Shown in pieces: positions 55,417-64,000 of a stretch of DNA of 64,000 nucleotides. This DNA is from an uncultured Clostridia bacterium (lineage in GTDB: Bacteria > Bacillota > Clostridia > TANB77 > CAG-508), in assembly GCA_948777935.1 (NCBI GenBank), contig CAQDYY010000004.1, positions 107,724 to 171,723 of the forward strand. The letters run 5' to 3'. Position 1 is the stretch's first letter. Each line of letters opens with the position of its first letter. The position numbers and the translations under genes were made by a program. A model generated the notes under the pieces. That model saw nothing but the letters and a program-made list of their open reading frames with translations, searched no databases and was not told the origin of the DNA.

Positions 55417-55636
55417 ATGAATGATGTTTATTCATAGGACTGCACAACATTATAGGCTTCTATAGCTATAATGTAAATACGACAAAACGTTGTTTCCTTG
55501 TGCAAATAAAGATAGAAAGTTACATTACAACTAAATATGGAACCTGTTAACAAATAAAAAATCACAATATACTATTAATCTTACGTCTTTTCTTTCTATC
55601 TTTTCCCAGTCTCAAAAAGACTGGGTTTTTTTATAT
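55417..55636 (+). ncRNA. Probable structured small RNA of about 210 nt
   Basis: A promoter and a strong terminator (CCCAGTCT / AGACTGGG plus T run) bound a transcript with no ORF that has a ribosome site. It folds well: TGCACAA / TTGTGCA closes an inner CATTATAG / CTATAATG hairpin, and AAGATAGAAAG / CTTTCTATCTT forms a second long-range stem. This layout suits a stable regulatory RNA (6S-like is possible), but the family is not recognised. Confidence 0.6.
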
Positions 55637-55689
55637 TCTAGGAAATTCATGCCAGTAGCATAAATTTCCGTAGAAGATAGTCTCTCATT

Positions 55690-57340
55690 TTATTCTCCTA
55701 TAATTGCTACAATTTGTTTCTCTAGTTCTTTTATTTTTTCATTGATTGATGCAACTTCTGCATCTTTTGCTTTTTCTAATATTATTTCATCTCTTAATAT
55801 TTGTGTCATATCATTTACTTCATCTTTTAATTTTTGCATACGTTCTAGTACTTCTAGCCTTAATGGTTTGTATCTTGTTGTAAGTTCTATTTTGTTTGTT
55901 ATTTCTACCATATCATCTTTTAATTCATAAGTCTCACCAAAATCCGGTATTGTAACTGGTATTCCTACTGTTTCTAGTATTTTTTCTTTTAATACTTCCT
56001 GTGCATCTTTTTCTCCATGTACTAAAAAGATTTGCTTTGGTTTAGTAATAAATGAATATATAAAGTTTAATAACCATTCTTGGTCAGCATGACCAGAATA
56101 TCCTTCAATATATTCAATTCTTGCATTTACTGCAATTTCTTCTCCAAATATTTTTACCTTTTTTTCTCCATTTACAAGTTTACTTCCTAATGTTCCTGGT
56201 GCTTGGTAACCAACAAAAAGGATTGTACTTTTTGGGTTCCATAAGTTATGTTTTAAATGATGCTTAATACGTCCTACTTCACACATTCCACTTGCAGATA
56301 TTACAATTGAAGATTCATTACTTTCATTTAAGGCTTTTGATTCTTCAGATGTTCTTGCAAATTGTAACCCCGGAAATTCTAGTGGATTATCTCCTTTTTC
56401 CATTTCTTCTTTTACATCATCATCAAATAAATCCATGTTTTCTCTAAATACTTCTGTTGCAGAGATTGCAAGAGGGCTATCTACAAAAACTGGTACTTTC
56501 ATTAATTTTTCATATTTCTTTAAGAATTCTTCATCATCACGTTTTTCTTTTAGTTTGTTTAATTCATATACTATTTCTTGTGTTCTTCCTACTGCAAATG
56601 ATGGTATTACTACTGTTCCACCATTATCTATTGTTTCTGAAACAATATTTAAAAACAATTCTGCTTTGTCATCATTTCTCATATGTAGTCTACTACCATA
56701 TGTTGATTCCATTATTAAATAGTCTGCAGATTCTATCATTGTTGGTGATGCTAATAGTGGTATGTCATTGTTTCCTATATCTCCTGTAAATACAGCTTTT
56801 TCAGTCTTTCCGATTTTCTGTTACCCATACTTCTATTATACTAGACCCTAACATATGCCCTGCATCATTAAATCTAACTTTTATATTTTCATCAATATCT
56901 ATTATTTCATCATAATTAACTGATTTAAATAATTCTACTGATTTTGCAGCTTGTTCTGCTGTATATAGTGGTGGTAGCTCTTGTTTTCCTTCTCTTTTAC
57001 GTTTTCTGTTTTTCCATTCTATTTCCATTTCTTGAATATGTCCACTATCTGGAAGCATAATCTTACATAAATCACAGGTTGCTTTTGTTGCATACACAGG
57101 GTTTCTATATCCTTCATTATATAATTTTGGTATTCTTCCTGAATGGTCTATATGTGCATGTGTTAATAGCATAAAATCTACATCTTGCACATTAAATAAA
57201 AATGGATCATCATTGTCTTTTTCTTCTGTTGCTTTTCCTTGGTACATTCCACAATCTACTAAGAATTTTTTTCCTGCTGCTTCTACTAAGAAATTTGATC
57301 CTGTTACAGTTTTTGCTGCACCTAAAAATGTTATTTTCAT
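55690..57340 (-). CDS. MBL-fold beta-CASP RNA nuclease, read through a CGG +1 shift
   Basis: A metallo-beta-lactamase domain (LTHAHIDHSGRIP, NDAGHMLGSS) with a beta-CASP insert and the end region IEYIEGYSGHADQEWL and FLVHGEKDA marks this as a CPSF/YsH1-type nuclease. CGG at 56810-56812 is codon 177 in WVTEN-G; the zero frame ends two codons later. The +1 frame gives GKTEKAVFTGDIGN and links to the rest, 549 aa in total, as in relatives. The Gly precedes the metal-binding aspartate of the GDIG motif. Confidence 0.88.
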
Positions 57341-57367
57341 ATACTTCCTCCTTGTTAATGTTTATTA

Positions 57368-57422
57368 GGGCACAGTGGTATCATGTCCTACAATGTATTC
57401 CCTTTAAACGACATGCCCCTAC
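57368..57422. repeat. Dispersed hairpin repeat, family R1
   Basis: GGGCACAGTGGTATCATG to ACATGCCCCTAC, upstream of the beta-CASP gene. Confidence 0.8.
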
Positions 57423-57471
57423 ATGTTTTTTCTTTCCTTTTTAGGCAGATATGGAATCTGCCCCTACACCG

Positions 57472-59055
57472 TTATCCAATTAATTTTACTTTTTTATTTA
57501 GTTTTACATTTAAGTCTTTTTTACCTAATTGTAATTCTATTTTCTTTTCAAATATATCTGTTTCATATATTAATGCTTCTATATTTACATTATTTTGCAG
57601 TTCTACTTCTATGTTTTCTAAATTAATTATTCTTGTTGTAAATAGAATATTAAAAATTTCAAAGCTCTTTCCTTCTTTTGCTATTTTATTTAATATTTTT
57701 AATTCTTCTGCTTTTTTTATTAGTAATATTTTTATTTCTTTTGCTTTTTCTTGTAATTCATCTACTATTCCTATATATCTATTTTGGTCTAAGTATAAGT
57801 AACTATAATACCTAAATGAATAAATTTCTTTTACTAATGCTTCTTTTTTTGCTGATTTTTCTAGTACATCTATATTATTAATTCTTATTTTTAAGCAATC
57901 CATTACTCTTTTTTCTAATTGTATACTATAATATATTATTTTCTCTTCTATATCTTCTTCTTTTAATTCTAAATCTGATAGTAATTCTAGTTTTTCTTCT
58001 AATTTTGCTTTTACTTCTAAATAATATACTGGCTCTAAAAGTCTATTTTCTTCTTCTATTTTAGACATTATCTTTTTTCTTTGTCTTGTTAATATTTCTG
58101 TTAAATGTGATAAACTAAATATTTTATGATATTGTGGAAGTTCTTCATTTCTTTTTATATATTCTTTTTCTAATAATTCTTTATCACTTAATATTGTATC
58201 GATTTCTTTAATTTGAATAAGTGCTTCTTTTTTATTCCTAGATATTTCTTCTAATAATAATGCTTTATTTTGTAGTTTTTGTAGTTCTTCTTCTACCTCT
58301 TGTTTCTCTTGCAATAAATATTCTCTTTCTTTTGAATTTTCACTAATACATGTAATTAATGCTAATTTGCTAATCCATTTAAATAGTATTTCTTCATTTT
58401 CTATTCCATACTGACTTATTATTTTATCTTTTGCCAATCCTAAATAGTCTTTTATTTTTTCAGTATGAATCCACTGTTCCATAAATTCTATTCCTAATAA
58501 ATCTATAAGGTTTTGATATACTAAGTTATAAGTAATATTCTGTATTTCATTTGGATCTGTGTTCCAGTTCCAGCCATTAAAGTCCCTTAGCACTTCTAGT
58601 CTATTCATATTTTCACCTTTATTTAATAGCCCTGATAAAGATGTTCTAATTAAACTGTATTTTTCATCTACATAAATTTGGTTATCATCTAATTCATATA
58701 TAGCATATAATAGCATCTTTTCATTTGGATGCCACATTGTGATATTTCCTTCTAATCTATCAATTTCATATCTTGTTTTTTCGTCGTCTTCAAACATAGA
58801 TGTGTCTTCCTTCTTTATTTCAATAGATTTACATTTGTCTTTTACAATTTCTAAAATTTCTTCTAGATATTCTTTTTTACCTAATGCTTGTGGTTTTATT
58901 TTTTCATAATCGCTATATCCAGCTTCTATTTTATATATACAAGAAAGAAGAAGATTTTTAACATCCTCTGAAAAATCTTTATCTTCTAATATTATTTCTA
59001 ATTCATTGTGATAGTCTTTTGGTGTTATTTTAGATAAAATTTTTTCTTTGTCCAC
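57472..59055 (-). CDS. Unknown coiled-coil protein (527 aa)
   Basis: No known family. The first 220 residues are globular and acidic (MWHPNEKMLLYAIYELDD, DFNGWNWNTDPNEIQNI). Residues 245-400 are rich in heptads of L, I, E and K (QEVEEELQKLQNKALLLEE, VKAKLEEKLELLSDLEL), a long coiled coil. The C-terminal part is less regular and ends with NVKLNKKVKLIG. No signal peptide or membrane segment. It lies alone between repeats, upstream of the beta-CASP gene. Function cannot be given. Confidence 0.6.
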   Translation of the reverse strand: MDKEKILSKITPKDYHNELEIILEDKDFSEDVKNLLLSCIYKIEAGYSDYEKIKPQALGKKEYLEEILEIVKDKCKSIEIKKEDTSMFEDDEKTRYEIDRLEGNITMWHPNEKMLLYAIYELDDNQIYVDEKYSLIRTSLSGLLNKGENMNRLEVLRDFNGWNWNTDPNEIQNITYNLVYQNLIDLLGIEFMEQWIHTEKIKDYLGLAKDKIISQYGIENEEILFKWISKLALITCISENSKEREYLLQEKQEVEEELQKLQNKALLLEEISRNKKEALIQIKEIDTILSDKELLEKEYIKRNEELPQYHKIFSLSHLTEILTRQRKKIMSKIEEENRLLEPVYYLEVKAKLEEKLELLSDLELKEEDIEEKIIYYSIQLEKRVMDCLKIRINNIDVLEKSAKKEALVKEIYSFRYYSYLYLDQNRYIGIVDELQEKAKEIKILLIKKAEELKILNKIAKEGKSFEIFNILFTTRIINLENIEVELQNNVNIEALIYETDIFEKKIELQLGKKDLNVKLNKKVKLIG

Positions 59056-59107
59056 TATTCTTCTTCCCTTTCTCTTGTGTTATATGTTATCCTCACTTTA
59101 TTATCTT

Positions 59108-59262
59108 TTGTAAAGAACCCTCCGTCAGTGCTTCTCACTGCCACCTCCCTTAAATAAAGGAGGCTTTTCTCTACTCTTCAAAAAATACTATGCTAGTCCA
59201 AATCTTTAGAGTAAAGGCCCCTTTACTTAAGGGGGCTGTCGTTCGCAAGAACGACTGGGGGT
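59108..59262. repeat. Composite intergenic repeat, reverse of 28904-29056
   Basis: Half B (AACCCTCCGTCAGTGC ...) followed by half A in inverse (... CGACTGGGGGTTT) with about 30 nt between. The reverse complement matches 28904-29056 nearly base for base in both halves and in spacing. Confidence 0.8.
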
Positions 59263-59295
59263 TTTTGCTATTATGTTTCCCCTGCATTTCTTATT

Positions 59296-61784
59296 TTATT
59301 CTGCTTGTTCTTCTGTTTTTTCTGCCTCTACTGGTGCTTGCATGTTTAATTCTTGCCATCTTTCTTTTGTCATTAATACAGTACGAGGTTTACTTCCTTC
59401 ATACCCTGAAATAATGCCTCTTGCTTCCATTTGGTCTATTATTCTTCCTGCTCTTGCATATCCAACTTTGAACCTTCTTTGTATAAATGATGTAGATGCT
59501 TGTCCTGTTTCAATTACTGTTTCTATTGCATCTGCTAAAAATGGATCTGTATCATCGGCTTCTACTTGTTCTTCTATTTCTTTATCTGTACTCTTTGATT
59601 TTTCTATTGATTCTAATATGTCTTCATTGTATGTTACTTCTCCATTTGATTTTAAGAAGTCTACAATTTTCTCTACTTCTTTATCTGATACAAATGCTCC
59701 TTGTAATCTTGTTGGTTTTGGTGCACCAGATGGATAAAATAACATATCTCCTTTTCCTAATAGTTTTTCTGCTCCTACCATATCTAATATAGTTCTTGAG
59801 TCTACTTGTGATGAAACTGCAAATGCAATTCTTGATGGGATATTTGCTTTAATAATACCTGTGATTACATCAACAGATGGTCTTTGTGTTGCAATTACTA
59901 AATGCATTCCTGCTGCTCTTGCCATTTGTGCTAAACGACATATTGCATCTTCTACATCTTTTGCAGCTACCATCATAAGATCTGCTAACTCATCAATAAT
60001 AATAACTATATGTGGTAACTTTTCTTGTGAACCTTCTTTTTCAATTGCTGCATTATATCCTTTCATGTCTCTTACACCCTTTGCTGCAAATAATCCATAA
60101 CGATTTACCATTTCTTGTACTGCCCAAGCAAGTGCTCCTGCTGCTTTTTTAGGGTCTGTTACTACTGGTATTAAAAGGTGTGGTATTCCATTATATACAG
60201 AAAGCTCTACTACTTTTGGGTCTACCATAACTAGTTTTACTTCACTTGGTTTTGCTTTATATATTATACTTGTAATTAAAGTGTTAATACATACACTCTT
60301 TCCGTGAGCCTGTACTTCCTGCAATTAATACGTGTGGCATTTTTGCGATATCTGTTACTACTTCGTTTCCTGCAACATCTTTTCCTAATGCAAATGCAAG
60401 TTTTGATTCATAATCTACAAATTTATTACTTTCTAATATATCTCTTAGGTGTACCATTTCTGTTTCTTTATTTGGAACTTCTATTCCAACTGCTTGTTTT
60501 CCTGGTATAGGTGCTTCAATACGTATAGATTCTGCTGCTAAGTTTAGTGCTATATCATCTGCTAAATTTGCAATTTTACTAACTCTAACTCCTTCTGCTG
60601 GTTTTAATTCATATCTTGTTATTGTAGGACCTATTGATACATTTTCAACTTTAGCTGATACACCAAAACTAAATAGTGTTTTTTGAAGTCTTGTTGCATT
60701 ATCTGCAATTGTTTTTTTACTTCCTTTCATTCCATTTGACGTGCCTTCACTTAGTAATTCAATTGGAGGAAATTCATATGTTTCGTCTTCTGATGTTAGT
60801 GTATGTTCCAATACTAATACCTCTTTTGTTTTTTCTTCTTTTACTTCTTGTTCTGTTTTAAATATATTTTCTAGTTCATTTGGATTTTGTGACAATTGTT
60901 GTTTTTCTTCTTTGTCATTTTTAAATATATTTTCTAATTCATTTGGTGAACCTACACTTAAATCCTTTTTTGGTTTATTATTTTTCATTCCTATTATTGT
61001 TAAATCATCTTCTGAATGATCATATTTTTGTAATTTTTCAATTGGCTCATTTATAGCCATATCATCATCTAGTGGAATGTCTATTGAACTTTTCTTTGTT
61101 TTCTTAGGTTTTGGAGGTCTAACTGGTTTTACAATAATTTCTTCTTCCTCTTCTTCGTATTCCTCCTCTTCTTCTAGCCTACGTTCTCTACGTAATTCTT
61201 TTCTTTCTTCCATATTTTGTACTGCATCTGTAATCATTTTAGCAGGATGTATGCTAAACATAAATATAAGAACTATTATGCCTATTCCGACCGCTAAAAT
61301 AACTGCTCCTGTTTCTCCAAGCATATTTACTGCAGGAATAGTCGCAATCATTCCGTATTGCTCCTCCTCCTATGTTTTTTTGTCCTAAATCATATGCTTG
61401 TTGCAATATATCTCCAAATTCTCTTTCCATATTTATAGTGCCTTTTGATATTTGAAAAGTACACATGATAGATGCAATACATACTAAAAAAATAGCATAT
61501 TGCATTAGTTTTGGTGTTAATGTTTCCTTTTTTTCACATGCTAAATTGATTGCAATTGCAAATGTTCCAATTGGCAATATGTATTTCATCCATCCCATTA
61601 AACCACCTAGAAGTGGACTTAGTGTTTTTCCAATGTACCCTGAACTTGTATAAATAAGTACTGTTAATAAAATACTAATAACAATCATTGATACAACTGC
61701 TAAATCTATATCTATTTTATTTTGTTTTTTTCTTGATTTTGAACTTGAACTTGTATTAGTTTTTCTTCTTTTTGCTTTTGCCAT
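59296..61784 (-). CDS. ftsK: DNA translocase FtsK/SpoIIIE with two CGG +1 shifts
   Basis: Four N-terminal membrane segments, an acidic linker (residues 200-330), the RecA-like motor and a gamma domain (VGYARAGRIIDQMEARGII) are present. CGG at 61353-61355 (codon 144) falls in the last membrane helix; the +1 frame continues GMIATIPAVNMLGE. CGG at 60302-60304 falls in the P-loop: the zero frame reads GSTGS-CGG-AAA, the +1 frame restores GSTGSGKSVCIN. Both shifts give 828 aa, the normal length. The Walker A glycine before lysine is invariant in ATPases, so the +1 reading must be the functional one. Confidence 0.93.
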
Positions 61785-61807
61785 TTTTACATCCTTTCTC
61801 TATCTAT

Positions 61808-61833
61808 AAAAGACCACGAAAATTCGTGGTCTT
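61808..61833 (-). terminator. Terminator between rsmD operon and ftsK
   Basis: AAAGACCACGAA / TTCGTGGTCTTT, 12 bp with an AA loop, just before ftsK starts and after the 61846 gene. Confidence 0.85.
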
Positions 61834-61845
61834 TATAGATATCCT

Positions 61846-62283
61846 TTAATTTAATTCTTTTCTATTGTTCCTTATTGTCTTTAAGGCATCTTCTAAAACC
61901 ACTTCAATTTTTTCTAATAGATTGTCTGCATAATCTTTTGTTCCTTTTGATATTTCTCTAGACATTTCATTTGCTGTTTCTATAATTTGTGCTTTTTGTT
62001 CATATGCCTTTCTTGTAATTTCGTGTTCATCTATCATAGAAATAATTCTATTTTCTGCTTCTTTTACAATATCATCTGCTTCTTTTTGTGCTTCTACTAA
62101 TATACGTTGTCTCTCCTCTTTTACCCATTTTGCTTGTTTTAATTCATCTGGAAGTTTTAGCCTTATTTCTTTAATAATATCTAATATTTCTTCCTTTTCT
62201 ACAATAGTTTTACCAGAAAAAGGTACTGTTTTACTATTTTCTAGCATTTCCTCTAAAGTTTCTAGTAATGTAAATAATTCCAT
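61846..62283 (-). CDS. Coiled-coil protein, ATP synthase subunit H-like (145 aa)
   Basis: Mostly helical and charged: LLETLEEMLENSKTVPFSGK, then AKWVKEERQRILVEAQKEADDIVKEAENRI and a heptad-rich end. Proteins of this kind next to rsmD or coaD in Clostridia are annotated as ATPase- or DivIVA-like, but the role is not known. It follows rsmD by 32 bp, likely one operon. Confidence 0.65.
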   Translation of the reverse strand: MELFTLLETLEEMLENSKTVPFSGKTIVEKEEILDIIKEIRLKLPDELKQAKWVKEERQRILVEAQKEADDIVKEAENRIISMIDEHEITRKAYEQKAQIIETANEMSREISKGTKDYADNLLEKIEVVLEDALKTIRNNRKELN

Positions 62284-62315
62284 GTTTTATCCATTCCTTT
62301 CCTAGGACAGTCATT

Positions 62316-62879
62316 TTAGTTTTCTATATTTAAATTTAAGAAAATAACTTTTACTCTACCATATTTTCTTAAATTAGTAATACTAACATTTAAATTTTCA
62401 ATCTCTTTTAATATTCTTTCTTCATCGTCTGTTTCAATAATAATTTTTCCACTCTTTTGTAATAAATTTAACTGTATAATTTTTTCTATAGATTCTTTTA
62501 CAAATTCTTCTTTATATGGTGGATCTAAAAATATTAAATCGAACTGATATGTATTTTTCAAAAAGTTTAATGCTCTACTATAGTCTTCTTGTAAAACAAT
62601 TGCATTTTCTTCTAAATGTGTTTTTTGTAAATTTAATTTTATAATATTAATTGCACTTTTAGATTTATCGCATAAAACTGCCTTTTTAGCACCTCTACTT
62701 AGTGCTTCTATTCCTAAGGCTCCACTACCAGAAAATAGGTCTAACACAACACTATCTTGTATATCCATTTGAATAATATTAAATATTGCTTCTTTAACTC
62801 TATCTAATGTTGGTCTTGTCGCATTTCCTTCTAGCGTATACAAAATTGTTCCCTTGGCTAATCCACTAATCACTCGCAT
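62316..62879 (-). CDS. rsmD: 16S rRNA (guanine-966-N2) methyltransferase
   Basis: RsmD modifies 16S rRNA in the 30S head. The 187-aa protein has MRVISGLAKGTILYT, the SAM motif DLFSGSGALGIEALSRGAKK and the catalytic LIFLDPPYKEEF. Length is typical. First gene of a short operon. Confidence 0.94.
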   Translation of the reverse strand: MRVISGLAKGTILYTLEGNATRPTLDRVKEAIFNIIQMDIQDSVVLDLFSGSGALGIEALSRGAKKAVLCDKSKSAINIIKLNLQKTHLEENAIVLQEDYSRALNFLKNTYQFDLIFLDPPYKEEFVKESIEKIIQLNLLQKSGKIIIETDDEERILKEIENLNVSITNLRKYGRVKVIFLNLNIEN

Positions 62880-62984
62880 TTAAAATCCCTCTTCGATATA
62901 TTACTATTTTATTTATGTTTTTAGCATAAGTCAATACTTAAAGCTGAATTGTAACATACATTTAATAATTCTGTAACAAAAAAT

Positions 62985-63029
62985 AAGACATAAAACATTT
63001 TCTAGTCACTTTAGAAAATTTTATGTCTT
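62985..63029 (-). terminator. Terminator of the Ig-like protein gene
   Basis: AAGACATAAAA...TTTTCTA pairs with TAGAAAATTTTATGTCTT, a stem of about 17 bp with T runs on the minus strand. Confidence 0.85.
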
Positions 63030-63041
63030 ATTTTGAAAAAG

Positions 63042-64000
63042 CTAAATTGCAAACCCTGGCGCAACGCCATACATACTAGTAGCATCCTTAGTTTGAAGTG
63101 CCCCCTCCACAGTAATGCTAGAACAATGTGCCCTCAAACTATAATTAGGAGAACGTAACCACCATTGATTAGATTTTATTAACACACTAGCTTTATTTTG
63201 GTATCCCATATTTCCTAGATGTACATCAAAGAACTTATACCTTTCTCCTTCCTTTGTTTTTGCATAACCGTAACACCCTATACTATATCCATTATTCCAT
63301 ATTTCTGAGCTTGACAATGCCCATAACTTATCTTGTGAAATACTTATATTACTACTATTGTAAGCACTTATATATTTTTTATCTACTTGCTTTATATATT
63401 GTTTATTCTCTAAAATGTCGTATATTGCATCATTTAATGTGCCTCTTAAGAGGCTCTCTCCCCATCCTTTTCCAAACAAATTGCTACTATTAAATTTTGA
63501 TGTTGTTATACATTCTGTAAATTCAAAGCTTATTCCAGCATAGGTATTTGTTGTTCCTTCCCCATACTGACTTATTGTTTGTTCATTTCCTTCTTCATCT
63601 GTTGTAGTTGTTGTTAATTCATCATGGTTAAATCCTAATATTCGTACTTGATATTCATTTATATTGTCTTCTTCTGTTATTTTTACTGTTGTCCAGTCTC
63701 CTATTCCTAGTGTATCTTTTTTTCCATTTATACTTACATTTACTTCTGCTGTATCATTATTTACTTGCCCTACTTCAGTTCCATAGTTATCTGATATTAT
63801 TTTCGCAAGCTCAGATAGTTCTTCCCATGTGTATTGTATTTCATGTGCTTCATGTGTATCTGCTCCTGCTCCTACACTTGGTGGGGGTGGGGGTGTTACT
63901 GTTATGTTGCATGTTGCACTTACTTCACTTACTTCATTTGATGTTGCTGTTATTATTGCTACTCCTTCTCCTACTGCTGTTATGTTTCCATCATCATCTA
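63042..64000 (-). CDS. Secreted protein with Ig-like (Big_2) and DUF6273-like domains (partial)
   Basis: The frame is open from the window end to 63042, so the 5' part is missing. It starts inside a bacterial Ig-like domain (GNITAVGEGVAIITATS), then a PPPPPS linker, then a domain whose end carries NQWWLRSPNYS, the DUF6273-type tryptophan signature. Such proteins are surface-exposed or tail-fibre-like. A CGG triplet (TAC GGT) is out of frame. No membrane anchor is visible in the part seen. Confidence 0.75.
   Translation of the reverse strand, partial: DDDGNITAVGEGVAIITATSNEVSEVSATCNITVTPPPPPSVGAGADTHEAHEIQYTWEELSELAKIISDNYGTEVGQVNNDTAEVNVSINGKKDTLGIGDWTTVKITEEDNINEYQVRILGFNHDELTTTTTDEEGNEQTISQYGEGTTNTYAGISFEFTECITTSKFNSSNLFGKGWGESLLRGTLNDAIYDILENKQYIKQVDKKYISAYNSSNISISQDKLWALSSSEIWNNGYSIGCYGYAKTKEGERYKFFDVHLGNMGYQNKASVLIKSNQWWLRSPNYSLRAHCSSITVEGALQTKDATSMYGVAPGFAI

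Noticed and set aside
14858..57422. R1 copies as a CRISPR array
   Set aside because: They are single dispersed copies many kilobases apart, with no regular spacers and no cas genes.
592..61355. The split genes as ordinary pseudogenes or random sequencing indels
   Set aside because: They include genes such as rplF, lspA, mfd and engB, all break at CGG with the same phase, and no other indel type is present. A systematic sequencing insertion stays possible and is given as the main alternative, but it should also hit other phases and spacers.

Overview
The window is AT-rich DNA from a low-GC Bacillota, most likely an uncultured gut-type Clostridia. Supporting this are the canonical S10-spc-alpha ribosomal cluster, zinc-type S14, S4 and L36, a SAM-I riboswitch before metK, GatCAB, DisA-RadA, an SpoIIIE-type FtsK, a YlmC-like PRC-barrel protein and DUF4364. 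No tRNA, rRNA or CRISPR array was seen.

Layout. 1-5.2 kb: two half-size TauE/SafE proteins, two small XRE regulators, rarA, ruvA and riboswitch-controlled metK. 5.2-23.1 kb (all minus strand): one long cluster from rpsJ (promoter near 23.07 kb) to rplQ, with secY, adk, map, infA and rpoA. It lacks rpmD between rpsE and rplO, and it is interrupted between secY and adk by a phage-type DUF1064 gene, a gene remnant and a small plus-strand cassette. 23-27 kb: pepV, an unknown winged-helix-like protein and an S1-domain protein. 27-35 kb: rluB, rluD, a WecG/TagA glycosyltransferase, lspA, a large membrane protein, a YlmC-like gene, an MBL-fold enzyme, a DinD/BRO-type gene and a HAD hydrolase. 35-45 kb: serS, engB, a DUF4364 gene, a SpoU methyltransferase, mfd, mscL, a Fic-fold gene and rpsT. 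45-53 kb: gatCAB, then an operon of radA, disA, a prepilin-like protein and a cyclophilin. 53-64 kb: a GH15 hydrolase, a probable small RNA, a beta-CASP nuclease, an unknown coiled-coil protein, ftsK, rsmD and an Ig-like surface protein cut by the window end.

The main discovery is a decoding anomaly. Fourteen recognisable genes carry nineteen frame breaks, and all nineteen are the same event: an in-frame CGG codon after which the protein continues in the +1 frame. The codon read after the shift is therefore always GGN (Gly), and it often restores an invariant glycine (P-loop of FtsK, G3 motif of EngB, the DxxTSG motif of RluD and RluB). With +1 reading at CGG every gene recovers its usual family length, including rplF, mfd, lspA and engB. 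In the intact conserved genes I found no CGG used as arginine, although about 45 out-of-frame CGG triplets occur there. This fits a genome in which CGG is not an arginine codon and CGGN, mostly CGGA, behaves as a four-base glycine codon or an obligate +1 frameshift site. A systematic sequencing insertion is the main alternative, but it does not explain the strict phase.

A second oddity is a set of short plus-strand cassettes (at about 11.1, 23.2, 39.2 and 45.4 kb), each with a good promoter, a ribosome site, a small ORF and a strong terminator. Three of them contain in-frame CGG and less AT-rich codons, so they look foreign or use CGG differently. Several families of short intergenic repeats and long hairpins are scattered between operons.
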